A stretch of 64,000 bases of DNA from Caprella mutica (GCA_947561585.1 CANNZV010001856.1:179127-243126); one strand, 5' to 3'; positions 33,521-45,870 are shown, counted from the first letter of the stretch. The notes: generated by a model not told the origin, from the letters alone. Numbers and translations: made by a program.

Positions 33521-33798
33521 CAGATATTAATTATATAATTTTCTCATTATTTCCATAGACTGTTTTTCTTATCTAGATTAAATCTAAGTTTGCAGTCGTC
33601 TCTGTATGTTGATGGATTGTTTCAACTTTCACATTGTAACGGCTAATAGTTATTAAATCATTAGAGTAGGTGTATATTAAAAAAATACCTGTACTATGTT
33701 TTATAGTGAACATTTATGACTGTTTTATCACCCCTTGTTCTTATTGCTCTTATGTAATTAATGTGAATATAAAATGAGGCAATTAAGTATTTTCAAAT

Positions 33799-34255
33799 TA
33801 AGTCTTGAAATGCAGTATTTAAGATTAGTTAAGTCTTGAAATGCTGTACTTAAGATTAGTTAAGTCTTGAAATGCAGTACTTAAGATTAGTTAAGTCTTG
33901 AAATGCAGTACTTAAGATTAGTTAAGTCTTGAAATGCAGTATTTAAGATTAGTTAAGTCTTGAAATGCTGTACTTAAGATTAGTTAAGTCTTGAAATGCA
34001 GTACTTAAGATTAGTTAAGTCTTGAAATGCAGTACTTAAGATTAGTTAAGTATTGAAATGCAGTACTTACGATTAGTTAAGTCTTGAAATGCAGTACTTA
34101 AGATTAGTTAAGTCTTGAAATGCAGTACTTACGATTAGTTTAGTCTTGAAATGCAGTACTTAAGATTAGTTAAGTCTTGAAATGCAGTACTTAGGATTAG
34201 TTAAGTCTTGAAATGCAGTACTTAAGATTAGTTAAGTCTTGAAATGCAGTACTTT
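33799..34255. repeat. 31-bp minisatellite, about 15 copies
   Basis: The unit is GAAATGCAGTACTTAAGATT AGTTAAGTCTT. Rare variants are ATTTAAG, CTGTAC and TTACGATT. A higher-order pattern (GCAGTATTT ... GCTGTACTT) occurs at the start. Confidence 0.95.
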
Positions 34256-34359
34256 AGAAATATGAATGTTTTGAAATACTGTTTTAAAATTGTATATACG
34301 AGATAATTTCTGTAGATTTCAATTCTTTATATGATATTTTTCATAATATTCAAAGACTA

Positions 34360-34530
34360 ATAAAACATATTCTAATACTGATTATTATTATTCAAATACT
34401 AATGAAATATATTCTAATACTAATAAAATATATTCTAATACTGATTGAAATACAAATACTAATAATATACTAAATTCAAATACTAATAATATACTAAATT
34501 CAAATACTAATTCAAATACTAATAAAATAT
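34360..34530. repeat. Degenerate AT-rich tandem repeat
   Basis: Irregular repeats of CAAATACTAATAAAATATAT and TCTAATACTGATT. Confidence 0.6.
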
Positions 34531-35290
34531 ATTCATATGAATTAATAATATATAACCTATTAAAATTAATAATCTTCTCTAAAAATATATTACAAATATC
34601 AAAGGTCTCTTTTAACTATTAATTACCTAGTATCGCAGTCGCCTAATTAAAAATACGGAAATCCTCTATTTTGTTGTACTAATCACGATAAATTTTGATT
34701 CTAGTGTCTTCTAATCAATTATAACCGTCATTTATCATTGATTATAGCTAATCGCCAATCTATGGTTTATTATTTTCTTTCACAGATGTGGGTTATTTTA
34801 TTCACTAACATGACGTCACACTAGTAGTTAATCACATAGAATATTCACTGAAAATTATCACTATTAAATACATCACAATAATAAATAATCACATATAATA
34901 ATCTTTGAAGATAGTCTGTGTCGTCACATTAGTAGATAATCACAGAATAATCACACAGAATAATCACATGCAGAGAATAATCACAGAGAATAATTCCTGC
35001 AGTCCGTCACTATTGTGGACTGGTTATACCTTGTTTTATAATCAGCAAGTTAGGGCAGTTTGGCACCGGTAATTACTGCTCTGAAATTAGAAACGTCATA
35101 TCTGTTAATTCATGTTAATTTTTTAGTTCCATTGGGTTTTATTATGCTTTAATTTACCCCTCTGTTCCACATTAATGTGCAGGAAAACTAACGAATAATC
35201 AGTGGTTTGAAATATCTTATTTTTATAAATATATGCATTAATTAGGCGGGTTTTTATTGGTGAACTAAAATAACTTTTCACTGACTTGTA
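34531..35290. other. Non-coding stretch with local AATCACA repetition
   Basis: 34820-35000 has irregular AGAATAATCACA repeats. A TGACGTCA is at 34811-34818. Nothing else was seen. Confidence 0.45.
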
Positions 35291-35693
35291 TACAGGTATA
35301 CCCCGTTCTTATTGCGTCTCAGACTTATGTCAATCGAATAAGTGTGGGACAGGTCTCGCTTTTATTCTCCTGGTGTAGAAAATAGTTATTACTTTGAAAT
35401 AATAATATTTAAATATTATTCACTTTGCTAATTTGATTGGTCGTTCTCAGTTCAGCTGTTTTCGCCGTAACTTATGCGGGTTGTATAGAAAAATTATTGT
35501 AAATTTTAAATATTATTTCAAATTAAATTATCTTTTAGTTACGGAAATTCAGCTTTACTGAAAGCGACTAATCATATTACCAAAAATTACTCCTAAAATA
35601 GTTTCTATACCGGATGAAATAAAAGCAAGGTATGTCCCACACTTATTTGATTGTCACAAGTGTGAGACGCAGTAAAAGCGGGGTTTGCTTGTA
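35291..35693. mobile_element. Tigger-like MITE with about 80-bp terminal inverted repeats
   Basis: The left end is TA-CAGGTATACCCCGTTCTT then ATTGCGTCTCAGACTTATGT. The right end inverted is TA-CAAGCAAACCCCGCTTTT then ACTGCGTCTCACACTTGTGA. Both continue into AATAAGTGTGGGACA. The interior is AT-rich with no transposase frame. Confidence 0.85.
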
Positions 35694-36884
35694 GAACAAT
35701 ATAATAATAATATAAATAAACTATGGAAACATTTTATTCGGATAAAATATAAACACAAAGTCACTATCTAATCTATATCTATAATAATCTATATTCTATA
35801 CTAATAATTTCCTTAGTGTGTTTATTTATTTATTTGGTGTCCGCTTTTACTCGATGGGTATTAAAAATATTTTTTCTTCAATTTAATTTCCTCTTATCTG
35901 ATTTTTTGCACTAAAAATATTTATAGACAGAAAATCTAGTATCTTAACTACATATACAAAGTAAACCGAAGAGGAATATTTGAAATTGAAATTCAGAAAA
36001 CTATACGAAAGTCATTATAAGAAAATTATAAATTTATAAAGAAAGCTATATATTTATTTATGCAGATTTGATTATTTGTTAATATATTAAAAATAAATAA
36101 AAAAAGGTACCTAATATATTGGAAGGGGGTATTTGGATCGGTTCCTAGTTCACGTCCCTAAATGAAATAGGGACGTGAACTAAAAATTTACTTAAAATTC
36201 ATATAATATAAACATTATTGTTAAACTTTTGTTTTATTAAAAGTTCCTCAAGAACTTCTATAGTACAATGAATATAATTCTATAATAACTAGAGGAACAA
36301 CTTAAATAACTTTGACCTTACCGTTAATCGAGTAGTTGAATATATTTAACTGTATATGTTTTGTAATTGTTTTAGTTTATTATTTGGTACAGAGCAAGTG
36401 CTTTTAATTCGCTTTGGACTATGTGACATGAATTCAAGTTGTTACATTTTTCCCCGCTATGAATATGTATTCTTCTTCTCAGTTGTCTTTATAAGGAAAA
36501 AAACAACTGTACTTCTCACTGCTGTAGGAAATTATTCAAAACTTTATTATTAAAGTAATTAAATGTTAATTAATTAAATTCAATTCATTCAGGTGTATAT
36601 TGCAAATAAAAAGACTTGCATAAAATAAGTTAACGTGATAACAATTATTCAGCTTTCAATTTTGTTCCGTTTTGTTAAGTTGACAATCTAATTTTTCTAA
36701 TTGTTGTAACAATGTTTCATAGTTTGAATAATTTTATTTATTATTTCATCATTTTTAAACAATATTTTATGAAAAAATCAGCAAATTGTTTCAAGACAAT
36801 ATTAAAAAAACAAGAAATTTTTTAATTTTCATAGAAAAATACAATTTTCTGAAAGAATCTACAATGTTCTGCAAAAGATACAAA
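35694..36884. other. Non-coding AT-rich stretch
   Basis: Apart from the hairpin at 36147-36181 nothing is supported. A 65-codon frame at 36356 has no family signature. Confidence 0.45.
36147..36181. repeat. Isolated perfect hairpin, 14-bp stem and 7-nt loop
   Basis: Arms AGTTCACGTCCCTA and TAGGGACGTGAACT flank AATGAAA. Unlike the other palindromes it is single-copy here and GC-richer than its surroundings. Confidence 0.7.
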
Positions 36885-37035
36885 TTTCCGAGAAATATAC
36901 ATTTTTCTGTAAAAATATACATTTTTCTGTAAAAATATACATTTTTCTGTAAAAATATACAATTATTCTGTAAATATACCATCAATTTTTTGTAAAAAAA
37001 AATATATTTTTCTGAAAAAGTATACAATGTTCTGT
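36885..37035. repeat. 20-bp AT-rich tandem repeat, about 4 clear copies plus decayed flanks
   Basis: The unit is AAAAATATACATTTTTCTGT. Diverged ACAATTTTCTGAAAG copies lie on both sides. Confidence 0.8.
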
Positions 37036-37204
37036 TAAAGATACAATTTTCCTTACTTTTCTTACTAACTAAACTGAGCAAATGTATCAGTATTTTATCT
37101 AGCGCTAATACTACAGTAGGAAGTGATGAGAGACTCCATATCTTAATGAGAATCTGTAAAATCTGCACCTACGAGTACTAGGAGTAAACAATAAACATGT
37201 GTAC

Positions 37205-38160
37205 ATAGTATAGGTACTGTGGGTATAGTAACTATAGGTATATCAACTAGAGGTATAATAAATGTAGGTATAGTAACTGTAGGTACTGTAGGTATATATA
37301 GTAACTAGAGGTATAGTAACTGTAGGTACTGTAGGTAGGTATAGTAACTAGAGGTATAGTAACTGTAGGTACTGTAGGTATGTATAGTAACTAGAGGTGT
37401 AGTAACTGTAGGTACTGTAGGTAGGTATAGTAACTAGAGGTATAGTAACTGTAGGTACTGTAGGTAGGTATAGTAACTAGAGGTATAGTAACTGTAGGTA
37501 CTGTAGGTATGTATAGTAACTAGAGGTATAATAAATGTAGGTATAGTAACTGTAGGTACTGTAGGTATGTATAGTAACTAGAGGTATAGTAACTGTAGGT
37601 ACTGTAGGTAGGTATAGTAACTGTAGGTACTGTAGGTATGTATAGTAACTAGAGGTATAGTAACTGTAGGTACTGTAGGTAGGTATAGTAACTAGAGGTA
37701 TAGTAACTGTAGGTACTGTAGGTAGGTATAGTAACTAGAGGTATAGTAACTGTAGGTACTGTAGGTATGTATAGTAACTAGAGGTATAGTAACTGTAGGT
37801 ACTGTAGGTAGGTATAGTAACTAGAGGTATAGTAACTGTAGGTACTGTAGGTATGTATAGTAACTAGAGGTATAGTAACTGTAGGTACTGTAGGTAGGTA
37901 TAGTAACTAGAGGTATAGTAACTGTAGGTACTGTAGGTATGTATAGTAACTAGAGGTATAGTAACTGTAGGTACTGTAGGTAGGTATAGTAACTAGAGGT
38001 ATAGTAACTGTAGGTACTGTAGGTAGGTATAGTAACTAGAGGTATAGTAACTGTAGGTACTGTAGGTAGGTATAGTAACTAGAGGTGTAGTAACTTAGGT
38101 ATATCAACTATAGGTATAGTAACTATAGGTATAGTAACTATACAGGTGTAGTAACTATAC
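37205..38160. repeat. 43-bp minisatellite, about 20 copies
   Basis: The unit is GGTATAGTAACTAGAGGTAT plus AGTAACTGTAGGTACTGTAG and GTA. It is composed of related 10-13 bp subunits (GGTATAGTAACT). GGTAGGTATAG and GGTATGTATAG versions of the junction alternate irregularly. Confidence 0.93.
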
Positions 38161-38177
38161 AGGTCCTATAAAAGCTG

Positions 38178-38433
38178 AGGGTAACTTCTGAGTCATCAGA
38201 CGATTTCACATTTTCGATCATATAAGCAAAGAAGTATGTAATTACTATTTAAACATTTATTTTTATTTGTATCTATGATACCTGCTGGTGTCGTGGATAC
38301 CAATTAGGTATTATGGATACCAATTGGGTGTCATGTATAGGTATCCTGGATATCAAAGTAAAATAGTAATTAAGCACTTTTTTCTTATATGTTCGTAACT
38401 ATGGAAGCGTCCGATAATTCAGCAGTTACCCTC
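38178..38433. mobile_element. Family-A element with rearranged core
   Basis: The ends are GAGGGTAACTTCTGAGTCAT and GTCCGATAATTCAGCAGTTA CCCTC. The core has repeated ATGGATACCAATT-type half sites (three in a row), an early stage of local duplication. Confidence 0.82.
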
Positions 38434-40033
38434 TATCACAAGCTATATAGGCATAGTTTGATTCAGGCAGGCTTCATTTGCTACTCAGAATGTGTTGATT
38501 GAAATAAGGAAGAGATGTTAGATATTTGTAATGAAACATCGCAGTGATGTTTGTAATGTTACGTCAAAGGTGATAAAAAACATGTATAGTTTTATCACTG
38601 GGTAAAAGAATGTTCGATTGAGAAAATGTGTGGTATTTGTGATTACATAAATGATTTGAAGGTATATAGCTAATAATAAATGTTCTACTATTTTGTGAGT
38701 TGTTTCCTATGTTTTTTAAATTATACACTGCTATTGAAATGTTATTTTATTGAAGGTATTACTTCGTAATTAGCCATGTAATTATATGCTATTTTAACAT
38801 GCTAAGCATGGAACTTGACGGATATATCCGCTTTGGGCCACGAATGTGTAAATATATTATATTTATAGTTATTAGATACAATGTGTTATTGCGACTACAG
38901 TATAGATGCTTTCTAAGAAAAAACAAAAAAATCATCAAAAATAAGTCTTCAAGCTTTAATTTTGTTGTGAAATTTACAATAAATGATTGTGAATTTTCGA
39001 TGCATGATTATGATTCATAAAATTAATTATGCTGTAATTTGACTGTAGTAAAAATGATTAATTTTGTTCTTTTGTTTCCGTGTTTTCTTGACTTTACAGC
39101 TAAGGGTAATAAAATTTGTTAGGCAATATGTCATATCTTTTTTTTCAGTGGAAATAGTTAAGATATAATAGTTAAAATAAAATAATGATTATTATATGAA
39201 CAGAATAGGCCTAGTGGTCGAAATTAAGTCTTAAGAAGAAAAAACTTTTAAGTAATTATTGCCATTCATTTCAATTTTTTTTAGTTATTTTATTTGTACA
39301 ATATTGAGGTTAATATTTTTTCAGTATTTTAGCTTTCGAGTATTTGATTGATTAACAAAAATAATTATCTTACATACTTTATCTATTTAGTAGGATTTAT
39401 ATATTAATTTAATATAATTTAATTATTTATCTATAGTATTCATTTAATTTTCATCATATTATTTTATTTTTATTTTGTTTATTATTTTATTATTCATGAT
39501 ATTGACATATTTCTAATGTTTCTATTAGATAATCATTATTATTCGAACTTAGAAAAATGCGACGTAATATCTGATAATAAAAATATTTAATTTTCAGCAC
39601 ATATATCATTGTAAACAGAAATATTTTATTTTTTAATAATATCTCGTATTAGAGTGGTGCCCCCTAAAAAAATCACAGATAGCTTACAAATCTCTTTCTG
39701 TAGAAGAAAACTTTTCATGGGTAACTGTTACAAACTTCAATATTCTTCCCTTTTTGATGTTATTTATGTTATTTCAATTTCGAATGATTACATGATTTAT
39801 ACTATTTATTTAGTATAAATAGTGAGAACTCGATCGTGCACTATAATTACTTATTAATTTCATATTGTTGAGTTTTGAAGAATTCAAGAATTGATTGAAT
39901 GGTCTATTATTTTAATTACCGAATACTCAATAATATTATAGTAATATTATAGTAATAAAATCACTTCCATATGAACAAATAGTATTTAATGATACATTTT
40001 TAGAACAAATTATTGATCCATTCAAACTATAAT
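38434..40033. other. Non-coding AT-rich stretch
   Basis: Nothing recognisable. The 73-codon frame at 38799 shows no family motif. Confidence 0.45.
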
Positions 40034-40220
40034 GGGCACTCGCAGAACGCATACTTCGCCGCCGCTATATTTTTTTTTGTTCATTTAAACTTTTTCGTGA
40101 CCTTGATCTCCGACCCGATCGCGCCCGAAATCTAACCAAATTTGAACTGGAAATTGACCAATCGTTCCACTAAATTTCGGACAATTTGGTTGAATACTTT
40201 TTGAGTTATGCGAATAACAA
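40034..40220. repeat. Dispersed repeat F, copy 1
   Basis: GGGCACTCGCAGAACGCATA, CTTCGCCGCCGCTATATTTT, TTTCGGACAATTTGGTTGAA and TTTTTGAGTTATGCGAATAA in order. The other copy is at 59301-59520. The block resembles widely dispersed non-autonomous repeats of invertebrate and fish genomes (recollection, unverified). Confidence 0.65.
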
Positions 40221-40740
40221 TATTACAAATAAATAAACAAGATTACAAGTAAATAAAAATATAACATCTGCAATTTTTCAAAGTTAAATTAGTGTTTTGT
40301 AATAATTCTAATTAAATGTAAAGATATATATAACCCTCCATCTGCAACTTTACCAATAAATAGTAAAAATATTATTGAATGTAAATACCAGTGGGCTATA
40401 TTGACCCCCTGAAAAACACAATTGGAGCAAATGGTCCCAAGAATATTTAGGACCTATTATCCCAACGCTATTGAAAGGGTTACGTAGTTAACTATATATT
40501 TAGTTAATAAGATTAATTTAAATTTAATTTATACCCCTAGTCGTACCCGATGTTCCCCATCTTCAAATAACCACTGTGTAAAGCAACACTATTTTCTTTT
40601 CATCTGGTTACACCAATCATAAACAATGTACCGTCATAGCTCTATGTATAGTACATAGCCATAACTCATAAAGCCGTATCTATATCTATGAGAACTTAAC
40701 TGAAGTGTAAAAAAATGAGGTATATATTACTATATAACGT
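40221..40740. other. Non-coding stretch
   Basis: Nothing recognisable was seen. Confidence 0.45.
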
Positions 40741-41358
40741 ACTATCAGAGAAAAGAGTCACTGTGATGATGTACTGTCAGAGAAAAGAGTCACTGTGATG
40801 ATGTACTATCAGAGAAAAGAGTCACTGTGATGATGTACTATCAGAGAAAAGAGTCACTGTGATGATGTACTATCAGAGAAAAGAGTCACTGTGATGATGT
40901 ACTATCAGAGAAAAGAGTCACTGTGATGATGTACTATCAGAGAAAAGAGTCACTGTGATGATGTACTATCAGAGAAAAGAGTCATTTTGATGATGTACTA
41001 TCAGAGAAGAGTCACTGTGATGATGTACTATCAGAGAAAAGAGTCATTTTGATGATATACTATCAGAGAAAAGAGTCACTGTGATGATTTACTGTAAGAG
41101 AAAAGAGTCACTGTGATGATGTACTATCAGAAAAAAGAGTCACTGTGATGATGTACTATCAGAGAAAAGAGTCACTGTGATGATGTACTATCAGAGAAAA
41201 GAGTCACTGTGATGATGTACTATCAGAGAAAAGAGTCACTGTGATGATGTACTATCAGAGAAAAGTCACTGTGATGGTGTACTATCAGAGAAAAGAGTCA
41301 CTGTGATGATGTACTATCAGAGAAAAGAGTCACTGTGATGATGTACTATCAGAGAAAA
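40741..41358. repeat. 32-bp minisatellite, about 19 copies, related in inverse to 63399-64000
   Basis: The unit is ACTATCAGAGAAAAGAGTCA CTGTGATGATGT. Several copies carry substitutions or 2-4 bp deletions (CATTTTGATGA, GAGAAGAGTC). It adjoins the 23-bp array without a spacer. Confidence 0.95.
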
Positions 41359-42036
41359 GTGCACTTTACTTTGACTGTACAGTGCACTTTACTAATAAAA
41401 TACAGTGCACTTTACTGATAAAATACAGTGCACTTTACTGATAAAATACAGTGCACTTTACTGATAAAATACAGTGCACTTTACTAATGAAATACAGTGC
41501 ACTTCACTGATAAAATACAGTGCACTTTACTGATAAAATACAGTGCACTTTACTGATAAAATACAGTGCACTTTACTGATAAAATACAGTGCACTTTACT
41601 GATAAAATACAGTGCACTTTACTGATAAAATACAGTGCACTTTACTGATAAAATACAGTGCACTTTACTGATAAAATACAGTGCACTTTACTAATAAAAT
41701 ACAGTGCACTTTACTGATAAAATACAGTGCACTTTACTGATAAAATACAGTGCACTTTACTAATAAAATACAGTGCACTTTACTAATAAAATACAGTGCA
41801 CTTTACTGATAAAATACAGTGCACTTTACTGATAAAATACAGTGCACTTTACTGATAAAATACAGTGCACAATACTAATAAAATACAGTGCACTTTACTA
41901 ATAAAATACAGTGCACTTTACTGATAAAATACAGTGCACTTTACTAATAAAATACAGTGCACTTTACTGATAAAATACAGTTCACTTTACTTTGACTATA
42001 TATACAGTTCACTTTACTTTGACTATACAGTTCACT
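41359..42036. repeat. 23-bp minisatellite, about 27 copies
   Basis: The unit is ACAGTGCACTTTACTGATAA AAT, with ACTAATA variants. Both edges have CACTTTACTTTGACTGTACAG-like units in place of the GATAAAAT spacer. Confidence 0.95.
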
Positions 42037-42260
42037 TTAATAACTAGTACATTCTTAACCATAATAAACTGCCCCTTCTCTCAACTATGTTCCTATCAGC
42101 TTCTCTATCTTCTTGCTAACCTTTAGTACCCCAATCTATCTGCATCTGTGATGTGACTGACAGCTGTACCTACCGTGTCATCACTGCCATTTATTTCTTT
42201 ATAGTTATATGAAGTACGGGAACGTACAGTGCTGCATACTGAGGCATATTCTCTCTAGCA

Positions 42261-42447
42261 GATGAAACGCTGCGTTTTCACTACACAATTTACGCGTCTT
42301 AAAATTCAATCAATACTAGGAAGTGAAGACGCAGTGTTTTAAACGCGTTAGAAACGCTTTGCATTCTACAGTAGGCTGTGAAAATGTGGCGTCTTAATTT
42401 TGATAGAAACGTTTTGCATTCTATATTTGACTGTTAAAACGCGGCGT
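42261..42447. mobile_element. Inverted-repeat element with AAACGCTGCGTTTT ends
   Basis: The left end GAAACGCTGCGTTTTCAC pairs with the right end GTTAAAACGCGGCGTTTTA. GTTTTAAACGCGTTAGAAAC lies inside. Short, CpG-rich, with no coding capacity. Confidence 0.65.
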
Positions 42448-42461
42448 TTTAAAAAAAGCGG

Positions 42462-43120
42462 TTGATAACAAAACTGCAATGCATTTCAAATTTGGTTCTA
42501 CAGTTTTATTATAATATGTAATTTAAGATTTTTTCCGTTCTTTCTTCCACTCTTTGAATTTCAAGCGAAGAAGAAGAATCCATTGAATCTCGAAAAATTC
42601 AAAACTATAATAAAACTTTTAGGAATATTATAAATGGCTACCCATACCGGTATCTGAATACCATTACCATAAAAAACATTAGGTACCTAAGAGTGAACCT
42701 ATTTACCTAATTACCATTAAATTTACGACAATACGTGATAAGTTAGACTGCAGTTCTTGTTCTTCTATTGAATCTTAGAAAGAGTGAAAGTTGAATGTGA
42801 ATATTTCTTATATAATTAATTATGAACAGAATACTTGATCAATTTCTTTTCTGTTAACTGGTTTATGTTATATAACCTTAGCTCTACAAATTTAAAGCAA
42901 TTCTAGTTTTTTTTAATTTAGAGTGGAGAGGACCTTTAAGTTAATGGTATACGTCTATCAAGTATCAACTTTGTTACTGTTTGAATTTGTCTTCAATGGA
43001 TCCTACTTTTTCTTTGCTTGAAATTCGGAAGGAAGAAGAAAAATCACATCAACTTAAATTGAATATTATAATTAAAATTATAGAACCAAATTTGAAATAG
43101 TTTGCAGTTTTATAATCAGT
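42462..43120. mobile_element. Foldback element with about 125-bp arms
   Basis: The left arm (42462-42587) holds AAAACTGCAATGCATTTCAA, ATTTGGTTCTACAGTTTTAT and AATTTCAAGCGAAGAAGAAG. The right arm (42994-43119) is its diverged inverse, with AACCAAATTTGAAATAGTTT and CTTTGCTTGAAATTCGGAAG. The 400-bp interior has no frame. Confidence 0.75.
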
Positions 43121-43168
43121 AACCTGAAAAGAGTAATGAAAAATAGAGTGGAGGGGACCTTTAAAGAA

Positions 43169-43442
43169 GGGCCTACACACGTAGGGTTTTTTAAGCCTTT
43201 CTACCAGATTTTTTGCTAAGCTACTCCTACTTTTTCCACGAGAATATAAGAAAAAATGATATAATTATTATTTATTTCAGTTGGTATCCAAGATACCTGC
43301 ATGTGTCATAGATACCAACTAAAAAAAAATAATTCTATCGTTTTTTCTTATATTCTCGTAGAGAAAGTAGGAGGAGCTTAACAAAAAGTCTGGTGGAAAG
43401 ACTTAGAAAACCCTACGTGTGTACGGCCCTTTACAGCGAAAT
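43169..43442. mobile_element. Family-B element
   Basis: The left end is AGGGCCTACACACGTAGGGT then TTTTTAAGCCTTTCTACCAG. The right end inverted is AGGGCCGTACACACGTAGGG. Shared interior ATAAGAAAAAATGATATAAT. The core ATACCTGCATGTGTCAT is slightly decayed. Confidence 0.92.
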
Positions 43443-44050
43443 AGAGGTTGCACTGTATACAGTGTATAGCTACTGTGATATATGGTTACTGTGATGCATC
43501 TCTATCTATTAACTACATGTACAACTCTATTCACTGTCCTTGCTACTGTGAATTGTATTTCAAGATAACATTATTTACTCGCATTCATATCAGTGAAGAA
43601 TTTATAGTTTGATTTATTATATCATAAAGCGTCAAATATACCAAGGAGAATTTATATACCGGATTAGAATTTCAATTGGTTTTATCGTATGAAAATATTC
43701 TATTTCAATGGTTATATTTTGATGGGAATTTTTAATAATAATCAATTGAAACTTTTTCCCATTCTTGTAAGTTATTTGCCCAATAATTAATAATTCTTTA
43801 TGTTATAAAATATATATATATAAATTATAATTTTGAGAAAAGCCTTCGCTTATTATTTTCTTAAATCTCGTGGCTGCGTCTGTTAAAGCGTTGTTTTATT
43901 TATTTATTTAATTTAATTTTAATTAAGTAATTGATTATTTAAATAACTAAAAAAATAATTTCGAATGGATCTATCAGATGTTACAGATAAGGGGTTCGAT
44001 TAAGAATTTTTATTACTTTTAATAGTTATTTGTCATGCTCATAATGTATA
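43443..44050. other. Non-coding stretch
   Basis: Starts with irregular ACTGTGATATATGGTTACTG words similar to array units elsewhere. Nothing else was seen. Confidence 0.4.
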
Positions 44051-44208
44051 TTATGGTATGTTCCAAGTTTCGGACTGTTTCACATGTTCGATCATTTAAA
44101 AAAAAACGATATAATAATTATAAGTCGAATTGTTATTTTAATTATTATATTTTTTTAACATGATCGATAATGTGATGCAGTCCGATAACTCGCAACTCAC
44201 CCCACTCT
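44051..44208. mobile_element. Family-A element, diverged
   Basis: GGTATGTTCCAAGTTTCGGA on the left and GCAGTCCGATAACTCGCAAC on the right. AAAAAACGATATAATAATTA lies inside. Confidence 0.8.
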
Positions 44209-44929
44209 AGCGCACACGTCCCACTAACCTACTAGCTACGTGACAGTGTACGTACGTCATTCTTAACATTCCTGGAGTGAGAATTAGAGTGAGGGAATGG
44301 AATGTGCGATAAGACAAGGAACCTACTGATTAGATAACACTTTCATCAGAAAATTGTTCTTAGAAAATATAATAAAATTCGAATTATTTCGCTGTTCATA
44401 ACTCAAAATTTTAAAAATTCTTGATTTTAATTTTTTACTTTCATTTTTAAATTTCATTTGTTATTGTTTCTAGTTTTTATTTATTTATTATAAATGTAAA
44501 TTAAGAATTCGAAATTCAATTTTTAGATATTCATAAAGTTTTTTCTATGTTTTATAGCAAACATTAGAAACTAAAATATGAACAACAGTATTAACATTCC
44601 ATGACCTTGTAGGAAAGTCCAACATCTATAATAACTCTAATTTATATGTTGTTAATAGTGATGTTTATTTTTTTGCCATTGTTGAGGGATCAGTTATAAC
44701 AATATGGCTCTTTTAGAAGCAACACCCATTTGTCGTCTGCTAAACACACCCCTCCTGGAGCCTCTAGATTCAAATGCCTTTATATCCTCCTACTTATTTA
44801 TAACATTATTTGTAACTTACAAAATTCAGCTACCTTTAAAGATTTTAGTATATATTTAAACTGCTTCGTCCATCCGGTATCTCAATCAATATATTGAACT
44901 ATAAATAAAGTTCCGCGCTTTAGCTTTTG

Positions 44930-45609
44930 TTTTTGTTTTGGGTGCCAGTCAGTATCACACAGAGTGTCGTGGGAGAAAGGGTTGGTGTGCTCGTCGCTCC
45001 CGTTCCATAACTGGTAGTTACCGATACACGCTATCGCTCGTAAAGCTAATGACATCCATAAGGCTGATTGTATTCTCGTGATTGATGACTGGAAAGCAAA
45101 TTACATTTGGCTAATTCACCACTATGACGAAAGTAGTGCCTAGTTTTTGCCGGAAAAGATAATCACAGAGTTGGTTATGCGTTTAATACGCACGTTCTTT
45201 TTCACGTGCAGTTGTTAATTTCATTAGTTTACTTGAGGTTCAGTGAATGAATTAATTCTCCTTGAAAAGACTTTCTATTACTATTTTCCTCACCCCTCGT
45301 ATTGATATTAAAAACCTATTGAACGATCTGTTTGAAGGCAATTAACCTGAACGTATGCCAAACTATATAAACTGCACATGTATGCCAAACTACACTAAGT
45401 ACACATGTGAATTTCCTTTAGAACCCCTACTTCCCGTGTCATCTTTTTACTTTGTTTACATAGCAATTATTTAAGACAAAAACTACCGCAAAGTTGCTGC
45501 TGCTGCCTTTTAAATGCTTTTTAGCAGCGCGTTTATACACTGACTTTAACGTACTGTTGAAATAAGTGACTTTTCTCTTTACTACTGTTAAAGGGATATA
45601 CCAAAATGG
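44930..45609 (+). promoter_or_regulatory. Candidate promoter and first exon of an unidentified gene
   Basis: A comparatively GC- and CpG-rich block at about 44920-45060 stands in AT-rich surroundings and contains an initiator-like CAGTCAGTATC at about 44947. TATAAATA at 44900-44907 is about 50 bases upstream, too far for a standard TATA/initiator pair. At 45603 the sequence reads AAAATGG followed by GTAAGT. This would be an untranslated first exon ending in ATG-G, a structure used by many short-first-exon genes. No second exon was recognised downstream in the window. Confidence 0.35.
45606..45609 (+). CDS. Candidate minimal first coding exon (ATG plus G, phase 1)
   Basis: The ATG at 45606-45608 has A at -3 and G at +4. 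The donor GTAAGT is a perfect consensus starting at 45610. An in-frame reading without splicing gives ATG GGT AAG TTG TAA, so splicing would be needed. There is no partner exon, so this stays speculative. Confidence 0.25.
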
Positions 45610-45732
45610 GTAAGTTGTAAATCATATTTTTCATCCTAGTTAATTTTATTTGCAATTTAATTTTATATATTAATTTTTTTTGTGTTTTTTAACATGTCTT
45701 TCCATTATATTTTATTAGCTTATAAAACTAGG

Positions 45733-45870
45733 AGGGTAAGTTATGAATTATCGGTCAGTTTCACATCTTCGGTCATCAAAGAAAAATAATAGTAAAAAAT
45801 AATTATTATTATATCGTTTTTTCTTAATGACCGAAGATCTGGAACTGACCGATAATTCATAACGTACCCA
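45733..45870. mobile_element. Family-A element
   Basis: The ends are GAGGGTAAGTTATGAATTAT and ATAATTCATAACGTACCC, with a short AT centre. It would lie in the first intron of the hypothetical gene at 45606. Confidence 0.9.

Noticed and set aside
44900..44953. TATAAATA plus initiator as a complete core promoter
   Set aside because: The spacing is about 50 bases instead of about 30, and no downstream promoter element fits, so it is not called as a promoter pair on its own.
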